Shown: positions 7,590-16,823, counted from the stretch's first letter. The stretch is 64,000 nt of DNA from Ponticaulis profundi (GCF_042659465.1 NZ_JBHSSW010000012.1:310001-374000); one strand, 5' to 3'. Program-made: numbers and translations. Notes: generated from the letters alone by a model not told the origin.

Positions 7590-8447
7590 ATGCAAGCGAC
7601 GAAATCGGTTCGACAAAGACTGCATGATCAGCATGTTGCGCTTCGGGCGCGCTGGGTGAGGGGTGTCTGGTCTCTTGCCGCTTATGAATTTCTGTCTTTT
7701 GGTATCAAGCAGGCTTGGGCCTGTCTTTTTGGCGGTGCGATGGTGTTTCTGCTTCTCGCAACTTATCTTTTTTACCCGGCCGAGGCCGCGCTCACCCGTT
7801 ATGATTTCATCTTTCTCTGCGCCCTTGCCATTCAGCTGGGGTTTCTCCTGACGGGTCTCGAGAGTTGGGAGGAGGCCCGCGTCATCTTCGTCTTCCACAT
7901 GGTCGGGACGGTGATGGAGGTTTTCAAAACGGCGCATGGCTCGTGGATCTATCCGGAAGAAAGCCTGTTCCGGATTGGAGGTGTGCCACTGTTCACAGGC
8001 TTCATGTATGCCTGCGTCGGCTCATATATTGCTCGGTGCTGGCGGATATTCGACTTCCAGTTCGATCGTTTTCCGCCGCTCTGGGCGCAAGGGCTGCTGG
8101 CCGCGGCGATCTACATCAATTTCTTCACCCATCACTACACGATGGACATTCGGCTCGGCCTGTTTGCGGCGAGTGTGCTGCTTTACGGGCCGTGCATGAT
8201 ACGCTTTCGACCGGATCTGAAGCATCGCTTCATGCCTTTATTGCTGGGGCTGGTTCTGGTCGCGCTGTTCATCTGGTTTGCGGAGAATGCAGGGACATTC
8301 GCGAGAGCCTGGACCTATCCGGGTCAGGAACATGTCTGGCAGCCCGTTTCCATACACAAGCTCGGAGCCTGGTATCTACTGATGATTATCAGCTTCGTGC
8401 TGGTGGCAGCGATTCATGCGCCGCGGGACCGGAAAGAAATTGAATAA
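7590..8447 (+). CDS. DUF817 family integral membrane protein
   Basis: 285 residues with about eight hydrophobic segments. Conserved-looking blocks include AYEFLSFGIKQAWACLFGG, the loop VFHMVGTVMEVFKTAHGSWIYPE, CVGSYIARCWR and the C-terminal HVWQPVSIHKLGAWYLLM. This arrangement is the DUF817 family, whose function is unknown; it resembles membrane-embedded enzymes in having conserved polar residues (Glu, His, Lys, Trp) next to membrane segments. ATG 7590 has GGGGGA upstream. It is monocistronic between a terminator and a convergent gene. Confidence 0.85.
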   Translation: MQATKSVRQRLHDQHVALRARWVRGVWSLAAYEFLSFGIKQAWACLFGGAMVFLLLATYLFYPAEAALTRYDFIFLCALAIQLGFLLTGLESWEEARVIFVFHMVGTVMEVFKTAHGSWIYPEESLFRIGGVPLFTGFMYACVGSYIARCWRIFDFQFDRFPPLWAQGLLAAAIYINFFTHHYTMDIRLGLFAASVLLYGPCMIRFRPDLKHRFMPLLLGLVLVALFIWFAENAGTFARAWTYPGQEHVWQPVSIHKLGAWYLLMIISFVLVAAIHAPRDRKEIE

Positions 8448-8514
8448 CTCGCCGCTCGCAATGAGCACCTGTCAGGATTACGGGCAAGCGTTCCGGTCTG
8501 CGGGCGCAATGCGG

Positions 8515-8787
8515 TCAGTTGACTTTCAGAACCTCATCGACGGACCGCCAGCCGGAGGGGCCGATATAGTCAGCATGGGCGATGCGTATAGAGTGTATGA
8601 CGGCTTCTATTTCCCGGCGCCAATGGTCGAGAAACCGGGCCAGACGGGCAAACTCCGGGGCTTTGTCCATCGTCTGCCAGGTAAAGCTCTGCAGGAGCTT
8701 CGGGTGATCGGGCATATAGTAGAGGATCTCAGTGGTGAGCAGCCCGCTGCCCATCAGTCTTGCTTCGAAGTCAGCTGAATGAGTCAT
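8515..8787 (-). CDS. usg: Usg family protein
   Basis: 90 residues. The sequence LLTTEILYYMPDHPKLLQSF and DHWRREIEAVIHSIRIAH followed by IGPSGWRSVDEV matches Usg, a small conserved alphaproteobacterial protein often linked to tryptophan genes but of unknown role. The start at 8787 is fixed by GGAGG eight bases upstream (8796-8800 on the plus strand); an in-frame ATG at 8826 has no such site. No trp genes are in this window, so the usual linkage is absent. Confidence 0.85.
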   Translation of the reverse strand: MTHSADFEARLMGSGLLTTEILYYMPDHPKLLQSFTWQTMDKAPEFARLARFLDHWRREIEAVIHSIRIAHADYIGPSGWRSVDEVLKVN

Positions 8788-8901
8788 GAAACTTACCTCC
8801 TTGGTTAGATAAGTTTGCGAATTCATTCCTAAACTGAAAATGAATTTTTACATAGAATACAGAACATTAGCAGCATGCATCGAGTGCTGCTATCATCCGT
8901 A

Positions 8902-9282
8902 TCAGGAATAATCGGCGATCCGCGTCAACAGATTGTCTTCCGCCTCAAAGATGGAAACACCACGAATGTCGATGGATTGGCCTTCTTTGGTGCCGTTTGG
9001 CAAATTCAGGGCAGCAATTCCCTGGAAATGGATCTCGGCGGCGGCCTGACCTTCCGGGCTGCAGATCAGATTGATGATGCTCTGACGGCGGTATTTGAAG
9101 GCGTTCGCGCTCGCTTCTGCGACCTGACGCAGGGCATCCTTGCCATTCATCTGCATGGACTGGCCTGCATTCGAGAAGTTTTCGAAGGTCACTGAGTCGC
9201 TGACGCACTCCATCATGTCGTCGATTTCCATGCGATTATAGCAATCGACATAGCGTTGAATGAGTGCTTCCAGATCGGACAT
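8902..9282 (-). CDS. SnoaL/NTF2-like fold protein
   Basis: 126 residues. The N-terminal helix LEALIQRYVDCYNRMEIDDMM, then VSDSVTFENF, and alternating strands ending EDNLLTRIADYS are typical of the SnoaL-like branch of the NTF2 cone fold. Such proteins are ketosteroid-isomerase-like enzymes or small-ligand binders; nothing in the sequence identifies the ligand. It diverges from asd and precedes usg on the same strand with a 114-nt gap that holds a weak hairpin (8869-8891). Confidence 0.72.
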   Translation of the reverse strand: MSDLEALIQRYVDCYNRMEIDDMMECVSDSVTFENFSNAGQSMQMNGKDALRQVAEASANAFKYRRQSIINLICSPEGQAAAEIHFQGIAALNLPNGTKEGQSIDIRGVSIFEAEDNLLTRIADYS

Positions 9283-9406
9283 TCGGCGATACCTCTCGTG
9301 CGCTCGCTTAAAACGTTTTGACCAGATTTATGCAAGAGTGTTTTGCACTGGCCGGATTTTGCTGTAAGCCACGCCCTTCGTGGTACACAAGAAGGAATTA
9401 AAAGAC

Positions 9407-10456
9407 ATGGCACTTCGCGTCGCAGTCGTTGGAGCAACCGGCAATGTAGGCCAGGAAATGCTCAACATTCTCCAAGAACGCCTCTTTCCGGCGGACGAGG
9501 TGATTGCGATCGCGTCTCGACGTTCGATTGGCCGTACCGTCTCCTATGGAGACAAGGAACTCAAGTGCCATGACATTGAAAACTTCGATTTTTCAACGGT
9601 CGACCTGTGTCTGATGTCCGCCGGTGGCAGCGTTGCCAAGGAATGGGCGCCGAAAATCGCGCTGCAGGACTGTATCGTGATCGACAACTCATCAGCGTTC
9701 CGCATGGACCCGGCTGTTCCGCTGGTCGTTCCGGAAGTGAACGCGGATGCGGTCATGGGCTATGAAGAGAAATACATCATCGCCAACCCGAACTGCTCGA
9801 CGGCTCAGCTCGTCGTTGCGCTGAAACCGATCCACGACAAAGTTGGTATTGAGCGCGTGGTCGTCTCGACGTACCAGTCTGTGTCCGGCGCTGGTAAATC
9901 AGCGATGGATGAGCTCTGGAACCAGACGAAAGGCATTTTTGTCAATCAGGAAGCCGAGCCTCGCGAATTCACCAAGCAGATCGCTTTCAACGTGATCCCG
10001 CACATTGATGTGTTCACGGATGACGGCTTCACCAAGGAAGAGTGGAAGATGGCGGTCGAGACGAAGAAAATTCTCGATCCGGATATCCAGCTGGTCGCGA
10101 CATGTGCGCGCGTTCCAACTTTCGTTGGTCACGCTGAAGCGGTTCACCTCGAGCTGGCTGGCCCGCTTAGCGCCGCTGATGCAACCGAACTCCTGCGCGA
10201 AAGCCCAGGCATTATGGTCGTCGATAAGCGCGAAGATCAGGGCTATATCACGCCGGTTGAGTGCGTAGGTGAATGGGCAACCTTCATTTCCCGTATCCGT
10301 GAAGACAAAACCGTCGAGAATGGCCTGGCGTTCTGGTGTGTGTCCGACAATCTGCGCAAGGGCGCGGCCCTCAACGCTGTTCAGATCGCAGAAGAACTGC
10401 TCAATCGCGGCGTTCTGAAGCCGGAGAAATCTCCTGCGGCGGTTGCTGACGAATAA
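9407..10456 (+). CDS. asd: Aspartate-semialdehyde dehydrogenase
   Basis: 349 residues; NADPH-dependent reduction of aspartyl phosphate, the branch-point step toward lysine, methionine, threonine and diaminopimelate. Nucleotide-binding GATGNVG is at 9-15, SSAFRM at 95-100, and the active-site NPNCST places the catalytic Cys at 130. RVPTFVGHAEAVHLEL carries the later catalytic His. ATG 9407 is preferred because AGAAGGA precedes it and the Rossmann strand follows immediately; an upstream in-frame start at 9380 adds nine residues. A terminator follows. Confidence 0.97.
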   Translation: MALRVAVVGATGNVGQEMLNILQERLFPADEVIAIASRRSIGRTVSYGDKELKCHDIENFDFSTVDLCLMSAGGSVAKEWAPKIALQDCIVIDNSSAFRMDPAVPLVVPEVNADAVMGYEEKYIIANPNCSTAQLVVALKPIHDKVGIERVVVSTYQSVSGAGKSAMDELWNQTKGIFVNQEAEPREFTKQIAFNVIPHIDVFTDDGFTKEEWKMAVETKKILDPDIQLVATCARVPTFVGHAEAVHLELAGPLSAADATELLRESPGIMVVDKREDQGYITPVECVGEWATFISRIREDKTVENGLAFWCVSDNLRKGAALNAVQIAEELLNRGVLKPEKSPAAVADE

Positions 10457-10486
10457 GGTCCGCAGCATTCATTTTCGAATTTGAAG

Positions 10487-10517
10487 AGCAGCGCTGGGTG
10501 ACTGGCGCTGCTTTTTT
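10487..10517 (+). terminator. Rho-independent terminator after asd
   Basis: A perfect 8-bp stem AGCAGCGC/GCGCTGCT (10487-10494 with 10505-10512) is followed directly by a run of T up to 10517. Confidence 0.9.
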
Positions 10518-10630
10518 CGTTCTGCGATCACGCGCTCTTGAAGACCTGCTGACTTGATGGTCGCAATGTAGCAACCAGATGCTAGTCTGCTCGCAAACAT
10601 TACGAAGGCAGTTGATAGGGAGCTCTGCAC

Positions 10631-11491
10631 ATGTCGCAACAAGACGAATACACACCGCCAAAGGTCTGGACTTGGGATAGTGAAAGCGGTGGGCAGTTCG
10701 CCAATATCAATCGCCCGATTGCAGGACCGACGCATGATAAGGAATTGCCAGTCGGCAAGCATCCGCTCCAACTCTATTCACTCGGCACGCCAAACGGCAT
10801 CAAAGTCACGGTTATGCTCGAGGAACTGCTCGAGAAGGGCTTTGACGGTGCCGAGTATGACGCCTGGCTGATCAATATCGGCAAAGGTGACCAGTTCAGC
10901 TCCGGCTATGTCGAGATCAATCCGAATTCCAAAATTCCGGTGATGTTCGATACGACGAACCAGCGACGTATCTTCGAATCCGCTTCTATCCTGTTCTATC
11001 TCGCTGAGAAATTCGACAGCGCATTCCTGCCGACAGACGGCAAGGCGCGCACCGAGACAATGAACTGGCTGTTCTGGCAAATGGGATCGGCGCCATATCT
11101 TGGCGGTGGCTTTGGGCATTTCTATGCCTACGCCCCCTACAAAATGGAGTATCCGATCAACCGTTTTGCCATGGAGACAAAGCGCCAGTGTGATGTGCTG
11201 AACCGTCACCTTGCTGAAAACGAGTATTTCGCAGGCGACGAGTACACGATTGCCGATATGGCGATCTGGCCATGGTATGGCGCGCTCGTGAAGGGCCAGG
11301 CCTACAGTGCCGGCGAGTTTCTCTCTGTTCACGAATACGAACATGTCATTCGCTGGGCGGATCAGATCGCGAAGCGTCCAGCCGTTCAGCGCGGACGTAT
11401 TGTGAACCGGACCTTTGGTGAAAAGCAGCTTGCTGAGCGCCATGACGCCAGCGATTTCGAAACCAAGGTCGTCATCAACAAAGACGGCTAA
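10631..11491 (+). CDS. yghU: Glutathione S-transferase of the YghU type
   Basis: 286 residues. An N-terminal extension typical of YghU (PPKVWTWDSESGGQFANINRP spread over residues 9-29) precedes a thioredoxin-like domain with YSLGTPNGIKVTVMLEE and NPNSKIPVM, followed by FESASILFYLAE and an all-helical C-terminal domain ending in VQRGRIVNRTFGE. YghU proteins bind two glutathione molecules and have disulphide-bond reductase activity in E. coli; a similar cytosolic role is expected. ATG 10631 follows a GGGAG site. The gene is monocistronic. Confidence 0.92.
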   Translation: MSQQDEYTPPKVWTWDSESGGQFANINRPIAGPTHDKELPVGKHPLQLYSLGTPNGIKVTVMLEELLEKGFDGAEYDAWLINIGKGDQFSSGYVEINPNSKIPVMFDTTNQRRIFESASILFYLAEKFDSAFLPTDGKARTETMNWLFWQMGSAPYLGGGFGHFYAYAPYKMEYPINRFAMETKRQCDVLNRHLAENEYFAGDEYTIADMAIWPWYGALVKGQAYSAGEFLSVHEYEHVIRWADQIAKRPAVQRGRIVNRTFGEKQLAERHDASDFETKVVINKDG

Positions 11492-11503
11492 TGCCTCGGC
11501 AGC

Positions 11504-11548
11504 CCCGGCTTATCAGCCTGCCTCATGCGGCTGGGCAAGCCGGGTTTG
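11504..11548 (+). terminator. Possible long-hairpin terminator after yghU
   Basis: CCCGGCTT (11504-11511) pairs with AAGCCGGG (11537-11544), enclosing a smaller CAGC/GCTG stem, and is followed by only three T and a G. The weak T tract keeps confidence low. Confidence 0.4.
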
Positions 11549-11650
11549 TCTGCCTGTCTGGCGAACAGTTTCAATCTGAAAGCAGCCTCCGCAAGATTCG
11601 GGCTGGTAACTCTTTACCCGTCTGCTAAGGCCGATCCGGGAGGCTTCTTC

Positions 11651-12544
11651 ATGTCATCAGAATCGCGCCTTGGCGTATTTACCGGTTTGGGTGCCTACGT
11701 CATGTGGGGCTTTTTGCCGATTTACTTCAAGCTTGTTGGCCATGTGGCGGCAACCGATATTCTGGCGCACCGGATTGCCTGGTCCTTGCCGACAGGCCTC
11801 TTGCTGATCGTTATTGCCAATCGCTGGAGCGAGCTGTTTGCACTCCTGAAATCCCGCAAGGCGCTCTGGCTTTTGCTGTCATCGGTCCTGATTGCCGGCA
11901 ATTGGCTTCTTTATATCTGGGCCGTTGGCGCCGAGCGCGTGATGGAAGCCAGCCTTGGCTATTTCATCAATCCACTCGTCAATGTCGCAATCGGCGCGAT
12001 CTTCCTGTCAGAAAGACTGCGTCGCCTGCAATGGGTCGCCGTCGCCTTTGCGTGTGCGGGCGTTGCGGTTGAAACTTACGAGCTTGGTCGCCTGCCATGG
12101 GTCGCGCTGATCCTGTGCGCCACCTTTGCGAGCTATGCGGTTATCCGTAAACAGGTCCCGATTGACAGCCGTGTCGGCTTCACGATGGAAGTTCTGCTGC
12201 TCTTCCCGATTGCCGTGATCTGGCTCTTTGTGGGTGTGCAGCAGGGGCGTGCCGTCTTCGGCGATGGACCTGGAGACTTCGGGCTTCTGATGCTGGCCGG
12301 ACCTTTGACGGCCTTTCCATTGATCCTCTTCGCCCTGTCTGCGCGACGTCTCAGGTTTTCGACGATCGGGATCATGCAGTATGTGGGGCCAAGCCTGCAA
12401 TTTGGTGTCGCGCTTGCCTATGGAGAAGCGCTCACGCCAGTGCGGCTTGCAACATTCGCGCTGATCTGGATCGGCGTAATTCTGTTTTCGATTGACGCCT
12501 ATACCCATGATCAGAAGATGCGCAGGCCCGTCAGGCAGGCCTGA
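11651..12544 (+). CDS. rarD: RarD-like EamA family transporter
   Basis: 297 residues with ten predicted membrane segments arranged as two EamA repeats (about 8-150 and 155-290). The opening GAYVMWGFLPIYFKLVGHV and the block NWLLYIWAVGAERVMEASLGYFINPL (split over residues 83-108) are characteristic of RarD, a putative drug/metabolite exporter related to chloramphenicol-sensitivity proteins. The substrate is unknown. ATG 11651 has GGGAGG upstream; a longer frame from 11525 runs through the yghU terminator region and is not used. Confidence 0.88.
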   Translation: MSSESRLGVFTGLGAYVMWGFLPIYFKLVGHVAATDILAHRIAWSLPTGLLLIVIANRWSELFALLKSRKALWLLLSSVLIAGNWLLYIWAVGAERVMEASLGYFINPLVNVAIGAIFLSERLRRLQWVAVAFACAGVAVETYELGRLPWVALILCATFASYAVIRKQVPIDSRVGFTMEVLLLFPIAVIWLFVGVQQGRAVFGDGPGDFGLLMLAGPLTAFPLILFALSARRLRFSTIGIMQYVGPSLQFGVALAYGEALTPVRLATFALIWIGVILFSIDAYTHDQKMRRPVRQA

Positions 12545-12559
12545 TCTTCGAACGCGTTT

Positions 12560-13084
12560 CTAGAAGTTTGCGTCAGCGCCAAAGGCAGGTTGGGTTGGCT
12601 CCGGCTCAGTCTGGCGCCGTTCCGGTCCCTTATAGTTCGGATCCTGACGACGGCGTCGGTCCGGGCCGAAATAGGTCGAGGACCTGATGAAAGGCCGGTT
12701 ATAGTTCACAACCGATACGATGCGCTGATACAGCGTGTTTGCGTTGATCGGTTTGCAGCAGAATTCAGTGACCCCGATATCCCGCGCCTTTTGCACCATG
12801 ACCCGTTCCGAGTGCGCGGTAATCATGATGATCGGGACGTAAGGGTCCGGAGAGTCCGGTGAATTCCGGATCATATCGGTAAATTCAATGCCATCGAGAA
12901 CGGGCATGCGCAGGTCGAGAAAGATCAGATCAATGGCGTTCGATTTGATGATCTCGAATGCGTCAGCAGGGTCCTGAGCGGTCAGAACCTTGTCGAAACC
13001 GAAGCCACGAACCATAGTCGCAATAATTCTGAGCATGTGGATGTTGTCATCCACGACAAGAACTGTGAGCTGTCTCGTCTTCAT
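12560..13084 (-). CDS. CheY-like response regulator with Arg-rich tail (copy 1)
   Basis: 174 residues. A complete receiver domain is present: acidic pair Asp12/Asp13, phospho-acceptor Asp57 (FLDLRMPVLDG), Thr89 (MITAHSER) and Lys111 (CCKPINANTL). No output domain follows. Instead there is a tail with YFGPDRRRR, then DPNYKGPERR, a motif I have seen in alphaproteobacterial stand-alone regulators and which probably binds a partner (inference). It has a close paralogue 148 nt upstream at 13233-13730. No kinase gene is adjacent. Confidence 0.9.
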   Translation of the reverse strand: MKTRQLTVLVVDDNIHMLRIIATMVRGFGFDKVLTAQDPADAFEIIKSNAIDLIFLDLRMPVLDGIEFTDMIRNSPDSPDPYVPIIMITAHSERVMVQKARDIGVTEFCCKPINANTLYQRIVSVVNYNRPFIRSSTYFGPDRRRRQDPNYKGPERRQTEPEPTQPAFGADANF

Positions 13085-13232
13085 GGATCGAAGTCCCGGC
13101 TTGGTAGAGTCCGTCCCGTTTTAGGTCGGGAAAGTTAACAGAAGACGAGGAAGGTTATACCTTTCTCTGTTTAACCTGGCTTTTATGGGTGATTTTCGGC
13201 GCTTCTGTTCGTGGGGCAGAAACGCAGAGGTC

Positions 13233-13730
13233 TTATTCGAGTGAAAACTCATCTGCAGGTTTTCGTCTTTCCGGTCCCTTATAATTCGGGTCATTCCGGC
13301 GTCGCCGGTCCGGGCCAAAATACGTCGCGGTTCGGATGAAGGGGCGATTGTGCTCCACCACCGCTGAAATCCGTTGAAACAGTGTATTGGCCGTCAACGG
13401 CTTACAACAGAACTCCGTGACGCCGGCATCCCGTGCTGCCTGAACCTTTGATCGTTCCGAATGTGCTGTGACCATGATGATCGGTACAAACGGGTTGGGT
13501 GAGTCCTTTGAGTTTCTGACCAGACTTGTAAATTCGATACCGTCCAGAACCGGCAATCTCAGATCCACCACGATCATATCAATCGGTGTGTTCTTCAGCG
13601 TTTCCAAAGCGCTCGCAGGATCCTGCACGGTGTGAACCTTGCGAATGCCAAACCCTCGCAGCATCGCTGTCAGAATGCGCACCATGTGCACATTGTCATC
13701 GATAACGAGTACGGAAATGTCCGACATCAT
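13233..13730 (-). CDS. CheY-like response regulator with Arg-rich tail (copy 2)
   Basis: 165 residues, paralogous to the 12560-13084 protein along its whole length. The receiver has Asp11/Asp12, Asp56 (VVDLRLPVLDG), Thr88 (VTAHSER) and Lys110 (CCKPLTANTL), and the same tail YFGPDRRRR plus DPNYKGPERRK. Two adjacent ATGs (13730 and 13727) are possible starts. The pair lies in tandem on the minus strand with a spacer that contains no obvious terminator, so co-transcription is possible. Confidence 0.9.
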   Translation of the reverse strand: MMSDISVLVIDDNVHMVRILTAMLRGFGIRKVHTVQDPASALETLKNTPIDMIVVDLRLPVLDGIEFTSLVRNSKDSPNPFVPIIMVTAHSERSKVQAARDAGVTEFCCKPLTANTLFQRISAVVEHNRPFIRTATYFGPDRRRRNDPNYKGPERRKPADEFSLE

Positions 13731-13816
13731 GGTCTGAGGGCCTGTTTTTTCGGGTGAACATGTTTGGCGCGCCGTAAAAGTTTTATGAAGACGCTCACAT
13801 GTTGGCTTTTGGTCTC

Positions 13817-13854
13817 AAAAAAAATCGGCTTCAAGCGCTGTGCGGTTGAAGCCG
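13817..13854 (-). terminator. Rho-independent terminator of tsaD
   Basis: On the minus strand a 9-bp stem CGGCTTCAA/TTGAAGCCG (13846-13854 with 13826-13834) is followed by A then eight T (A at 13817-13824 on the plus strand). It lies about 85 nt beyond the tsaD stop. Confidence 0.88.
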
Positions 13855-13937
13855 GTCAGGAAAGCCAAATGTGCGAGAATGAAACGTGACAACATTCTCG
13901 ATGTTCGTTGTGCGAGTTTCGTGCCAACCGCAGGTGC

Positions 13938-15044
13938 TCAGGCCTTCGCGCCCTTCTTGCCACTTCCGAAGACGGGCGCAGATGCGGCAGATGCTTCATC
14001 AAGCGGCCAGCGAGGACGGGCGGCCAGATCCATTCCCGATTGTTCGCCCAGCGCGAGCCGCATGGCACCTGCATAAGCGATCATGGCGCCGTTATCGGTG
14101 CACCATTTGAGCGGCGGCGCGGCAAATGCAAAACCCTCTTCCTCGCACAGGCCCTGAAGCGCGCTGCGCAGGGTTTTGTTTGCACCAACTCCGCCTGCGA
14201 TGACGAAAGCAGGCTGCGCATCGGATGGAAGATCGCGGCGAACCATCTGCATGGCCGTTCGGGTCTTGTGGACCAGCACATCCCGAATGGCGGCCTGAAA
14301 GCTTGCGGAAATGTCGCAGACGCGTTCGCGTGTGAGCGGTTCGGCTTCTGAAGCGCGCAAAACGGCTGTCTTGAGGCCTGCGAACGACATGTCGAGCCCC
14401 GGACGATCAAGTAACGGGCGTGGCAGCTTCACAGCTGTTTCATCGCCCTCTGCGGCGGCGCGCTCCAGCGCGGGGCCGCCGGGGAAACCCAGTCCGAGAA
14501 CCTTGGCGGACTTGTCGAAGGCTTCTCCGACCGCATCATCAATGGTTGAGCCCAGACGCTGGTAGTCATTCAGCCCGTTGACGCGCAAGAACTGACAATG
14601 CCCGCCGGAAACCAGCAATAGGAGATAGGGAAAGTCGACCGTCTCGGACAGGCGAGGCGAAAGGGCATGCCCTTCCAGATGGTTCACACCAATAAAGGGC
14701 TTTCCGGTCGCAATTGAGAGCGCCTTGGCTGTCATCATGCCGACCATCACGCCACCGACCAGGCCGGGGCCTGTCGTTGCAGCAAAACCGTCGACATCTG
14801 AAAGGCTTACACCGGACGCTTTCAGCGTTTCGCGCACCACATCATCGCATTTTTCAGCATGTGCGCGGGCTGCGATTTCGGGCACCACGCCGCCATAGTC
14901 GCGATGTTCATCGAATTGACTGGCGACCACTTCTCCGAGCACAGTCGGTCCGTTGGCATCCAGGCGCAGAACAGCCGCAGCTGTTTCGTCGCAGCTGGTT
15001 TCGATGCCAAGTACGGTAAGGGGTGGTGTCTGGGCTTGCTCCAT
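13938..15044 (-). CDS. tsaD: tRNA threonylcarbamoyladenosine (t6A) transferase subunit
   Basis: 368 residues. TsaD, with TsaB and TsaE, transfers the threonylcarbamoyl group to A37 of ANN-decoding tRNAs. The start GIETSCDET (13-21), the metal-binding His pair in VNHLEGH (His122 and His126) and the glycine-rich GGVGANKTLR near the C-terminus define the family. The start at 15044 is chosen because conserved sequence begins nine residues in; an upstream frame to 15179 would run into hemC on the other strand. It diverges from hemC, the usual alphaproteobacterial arrangement. Confidence 0.96.
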   Translation of the reverse strand: MEQAQTPPLTVLGIETSCDETAAAVLRLDANGPTVLGEVVASQFDEHRDYGGVVPEIAARAHAEKCDDVVRETLKASGVSLSDVDGFAATTGPGLVGGVMVGMMTAKALSIATGKPFIGVNHLEGHALSPRLSETVDFPYLLLLVSGGHCQFLRVNGLNDYQRLGSTIDDAVGEAFDKSAKVLGLGFPGGPALERAAAEGDETAVKLPRPLLDRPGLDMSFAGLKTAVLRASEAEPLTRERVCDISASFQAAIRDVLVHKTRTAMQMVRRDLPSDAQPAFVIAGGVGANKTLRSALQGLCEEEGFAFAAPPLKWCTDNGAMIAYAGAMRLALGEQSGMDLAARPRWPLDEASAASAPVFGSGKKGAKA

Positions 15045-15112
15045 GGTGGGCGCGGTTGTAGCCCTTCTGTCCTCGAACGCAAATCCCGTAATGATGGAAT
15101 GACTGGGAAAAG

Positions 15113-16057
15113 ATGAAAACGCTCCGGATCGGAACCAGACAATCGCCGCTCGCATTGGCGCAGAGCAATTGGGTCGCACAGCAGCTGAACACGCTTTTGG
15201 CGGGCAGCTATATCTGCGAGCTGGTTGGTATGACGACGAGCGGAGACCAGCTTCAGGATCGCAGCCTGTTGGAAGCCGGTGGCAAGGGGCTCTTCACCAA
15301 AGAGCTCGATATTGCTCTGGAAAGTGATGATGTGGACCTGCTTGTCCATTCCCTGAAAGACGTGCCGGTCATGCTCCCGCCGGGACAACGCATTCTGGCT
15401 TATCCAAAACGCGAAGACCCGCGCGATGCATTTGTGTCTCTGAAATATAAAAGTCTCGATGAGCTTCCGGAAGGTGCCACGCTTGGCACCTCAAGCCTCA
15501 GACGCCGCGCACAGGCGCTGGCATTGCGCCCCGATCTGAAAGTCGTCGAATTTCGCGGCAATGTGCAAACCCGACTTTCCAAACTGCAGGCGGGTGTCGC
15601 AGATGCCACGTTCCTGGCCTCTGCCGGGTTGAACCGCCTCAATGTACCGGAACACGCTTGCGAGCTTCTCAATCCGACTGACTTCCTGCCGGCCGTCGGT
15701 CAGGGCATTCTGGCGATTGCGGGCATGCCGGACAGGCTGGAAGAAAAAGTGTTGCAGGCGCTCGTCGAATTGAGCGATCTGGAAACAGAGCGCGCAGCGA
15801 CCGCCGAACGCGCAGCGCTCGCTGCACTGGACGGTTCGTGCCGAACCCCCATTGCGGCGCATCTTTTCCACGAGGGCGCAGGGATTTACCGTCTGAAAGC
15901 CAGTGTCACACATCCGGATGGCGCGCCGAGCTATGAAGCAGAACGCACGCTTCATGGCAGCGAGCTCTTCCTCGCCGATTTCATGCAGCTCGGGCAGGAT
16001 GTTGGACAGGCGATCCGGGATGACGCCGGAGATAAATTACCGCATCTGGATAGCTGA
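15113..16057 (+). CDS. hemC: Hydroxymethylbilane synthase (porphobilinogen deaminase)
   Basis: 314 residues; condenses four porphobilinogen units to hydroxymethylbilane for heme. Family blocks are IGTRQSPLALAQ, VHSLKDVP (78-85), LGTSSLRRRAQ (124-134), VGQGILAI and DGSCRTPI, where Cys243 would hold the dipyrromethane cofactor. It opens a heme/membrane gene group: hemD begins five bases after its stop and the Mic60-like and hemY-like genes follow on the same strand. Confidence 0.97.
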   Translation: MKTLRIGTRQSPLALAQSNWVAQQLNTLLAGSYICELVGMTTSGDQLQDRSLLEAGGKGLFTKELDIALESDDVDLLVHSLKDVPVMLPPGQRILAYPKREDPRDAFVSLKYKSLDELPEGATLGTSSLRRRAQALALRPDLKVVEFRGNVQTRLSKLQAGVADATFLASAGLNRLNVPEHACELLNPTDFLPAVGQGILAIAGMPDRLEEKVLQALVELSDLETERAATAERAALAALDGSCRTPIAAHLFHEGAGIYRLKASVTHPDGAPSYEAERTLHGSELFLADFMQLGQDVGQAIRDDAGDKLPHLDS

Positions 16058-16062
16058 GTGCC

Positions 16063-16791
16063 ATGACCCAGCAGGTGATCATCACGCGGGCAGAGCCGGG
16101 TGCGACCGAAACGGCGGCGCGTCTGGCAGCGCTCGGGTATGAAGCGCTGAAAATGCCTGCTCTGGAGATCCGCGAACAGAAAACGGACCAGCAGCCACCT
16201 GCGCACGAGATCGCTTACATCTTTACAAGCGCGAATGGCGTTCGTGCGGTTCAGTCTGCGAACTGGCCGCTTGATAAGCAGGCCATTTGTGTCGGACCGG
16301 CAACCCTGCAAGCGGCGGAAGGCGCGGGATTTCCGCAGTGCTGGAACGCCGATGGCAATGCAGATGACGTGTTCGATTTGATCGCGACCGTGTTTGAGCC
16401 TGCGACGGCGCCCGAGTTCTGGCATGTCGCAAACGAAGCGGCGGCGGGCGACCTGGCGAGGCGCCTGAAAGACATCGGCTTTCGTGTCGCATTTCTACCG
16501 CTCTATCGGACGGAACCTGTGCTCTGGTCGCAAGTTAAACTGGTCTGGGATCAGATCGTCAGTCCTGAGGCTACGCTCCTGATCCATTCTGCAAAAGGCG
16601 CAGCAAGTGCTGCGGCCTGGCTCGAGAACTGGGGGGGCACCACTGACAAGATGAAGCTGGTTGGCGTTTCAGAGCGCGCCATTGCGCCGCTTCAATCTTT
16701 CTCGTTTCAAAAAACATCATATGCAGCGCGGCCAAATGAGGCTGAACTGATCGAGACCCTTCAAACAACACTCAATAAGAGTGTATCATAG
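16063..16791 (+). CDS. hemD: Uroporphyrinogen-III synthase
   Basis: 242 residues; cyclises hydroxymethylbilane with inversion of ring D. The family is poorly conserved, but the opening VIITRAEPGATETAARLAALG, the YIFTSANGVRAV block and the C-terminal LIHSAKGAASAAAWLEN and GVSERAIAPL support the call, as does its position five bases after hemC. Length is normal. Confidence 0.92.
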   Translation: MTQQVIITRAEPGATETAARLAALGYEALKMPALEIREQKTDQQPPAHEIAYIFTSANGVRAVQSANWPLDKQAICVGPATLQAAEGAGFPQCWNADGNADDVFDLIATVFEPATAPEFWHVANEAAAGDLARRLKDIGFRVAFLPLYRTEPVLWSQVKLVWDQIVSPEATLLIHSAKGAASAAAWLENWGGTTDKMKLVGVSERAIAPLQSFSFQKTSYAARPNEAELIETLQTTLNKSVS

Positions 16792-16823
16792 AATCAAAAC
16801 GCTTTTCGGGAGAACACATTCAA

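Noticed and set aside
8869..8891. Hairpin AGCAGCA/TGCTGCT after the SnoaL-like gene
   Set aside because: The stem is 7 bp with a 9-nt loop and is not followed by a T run on either strand, so it is not called a terminator.
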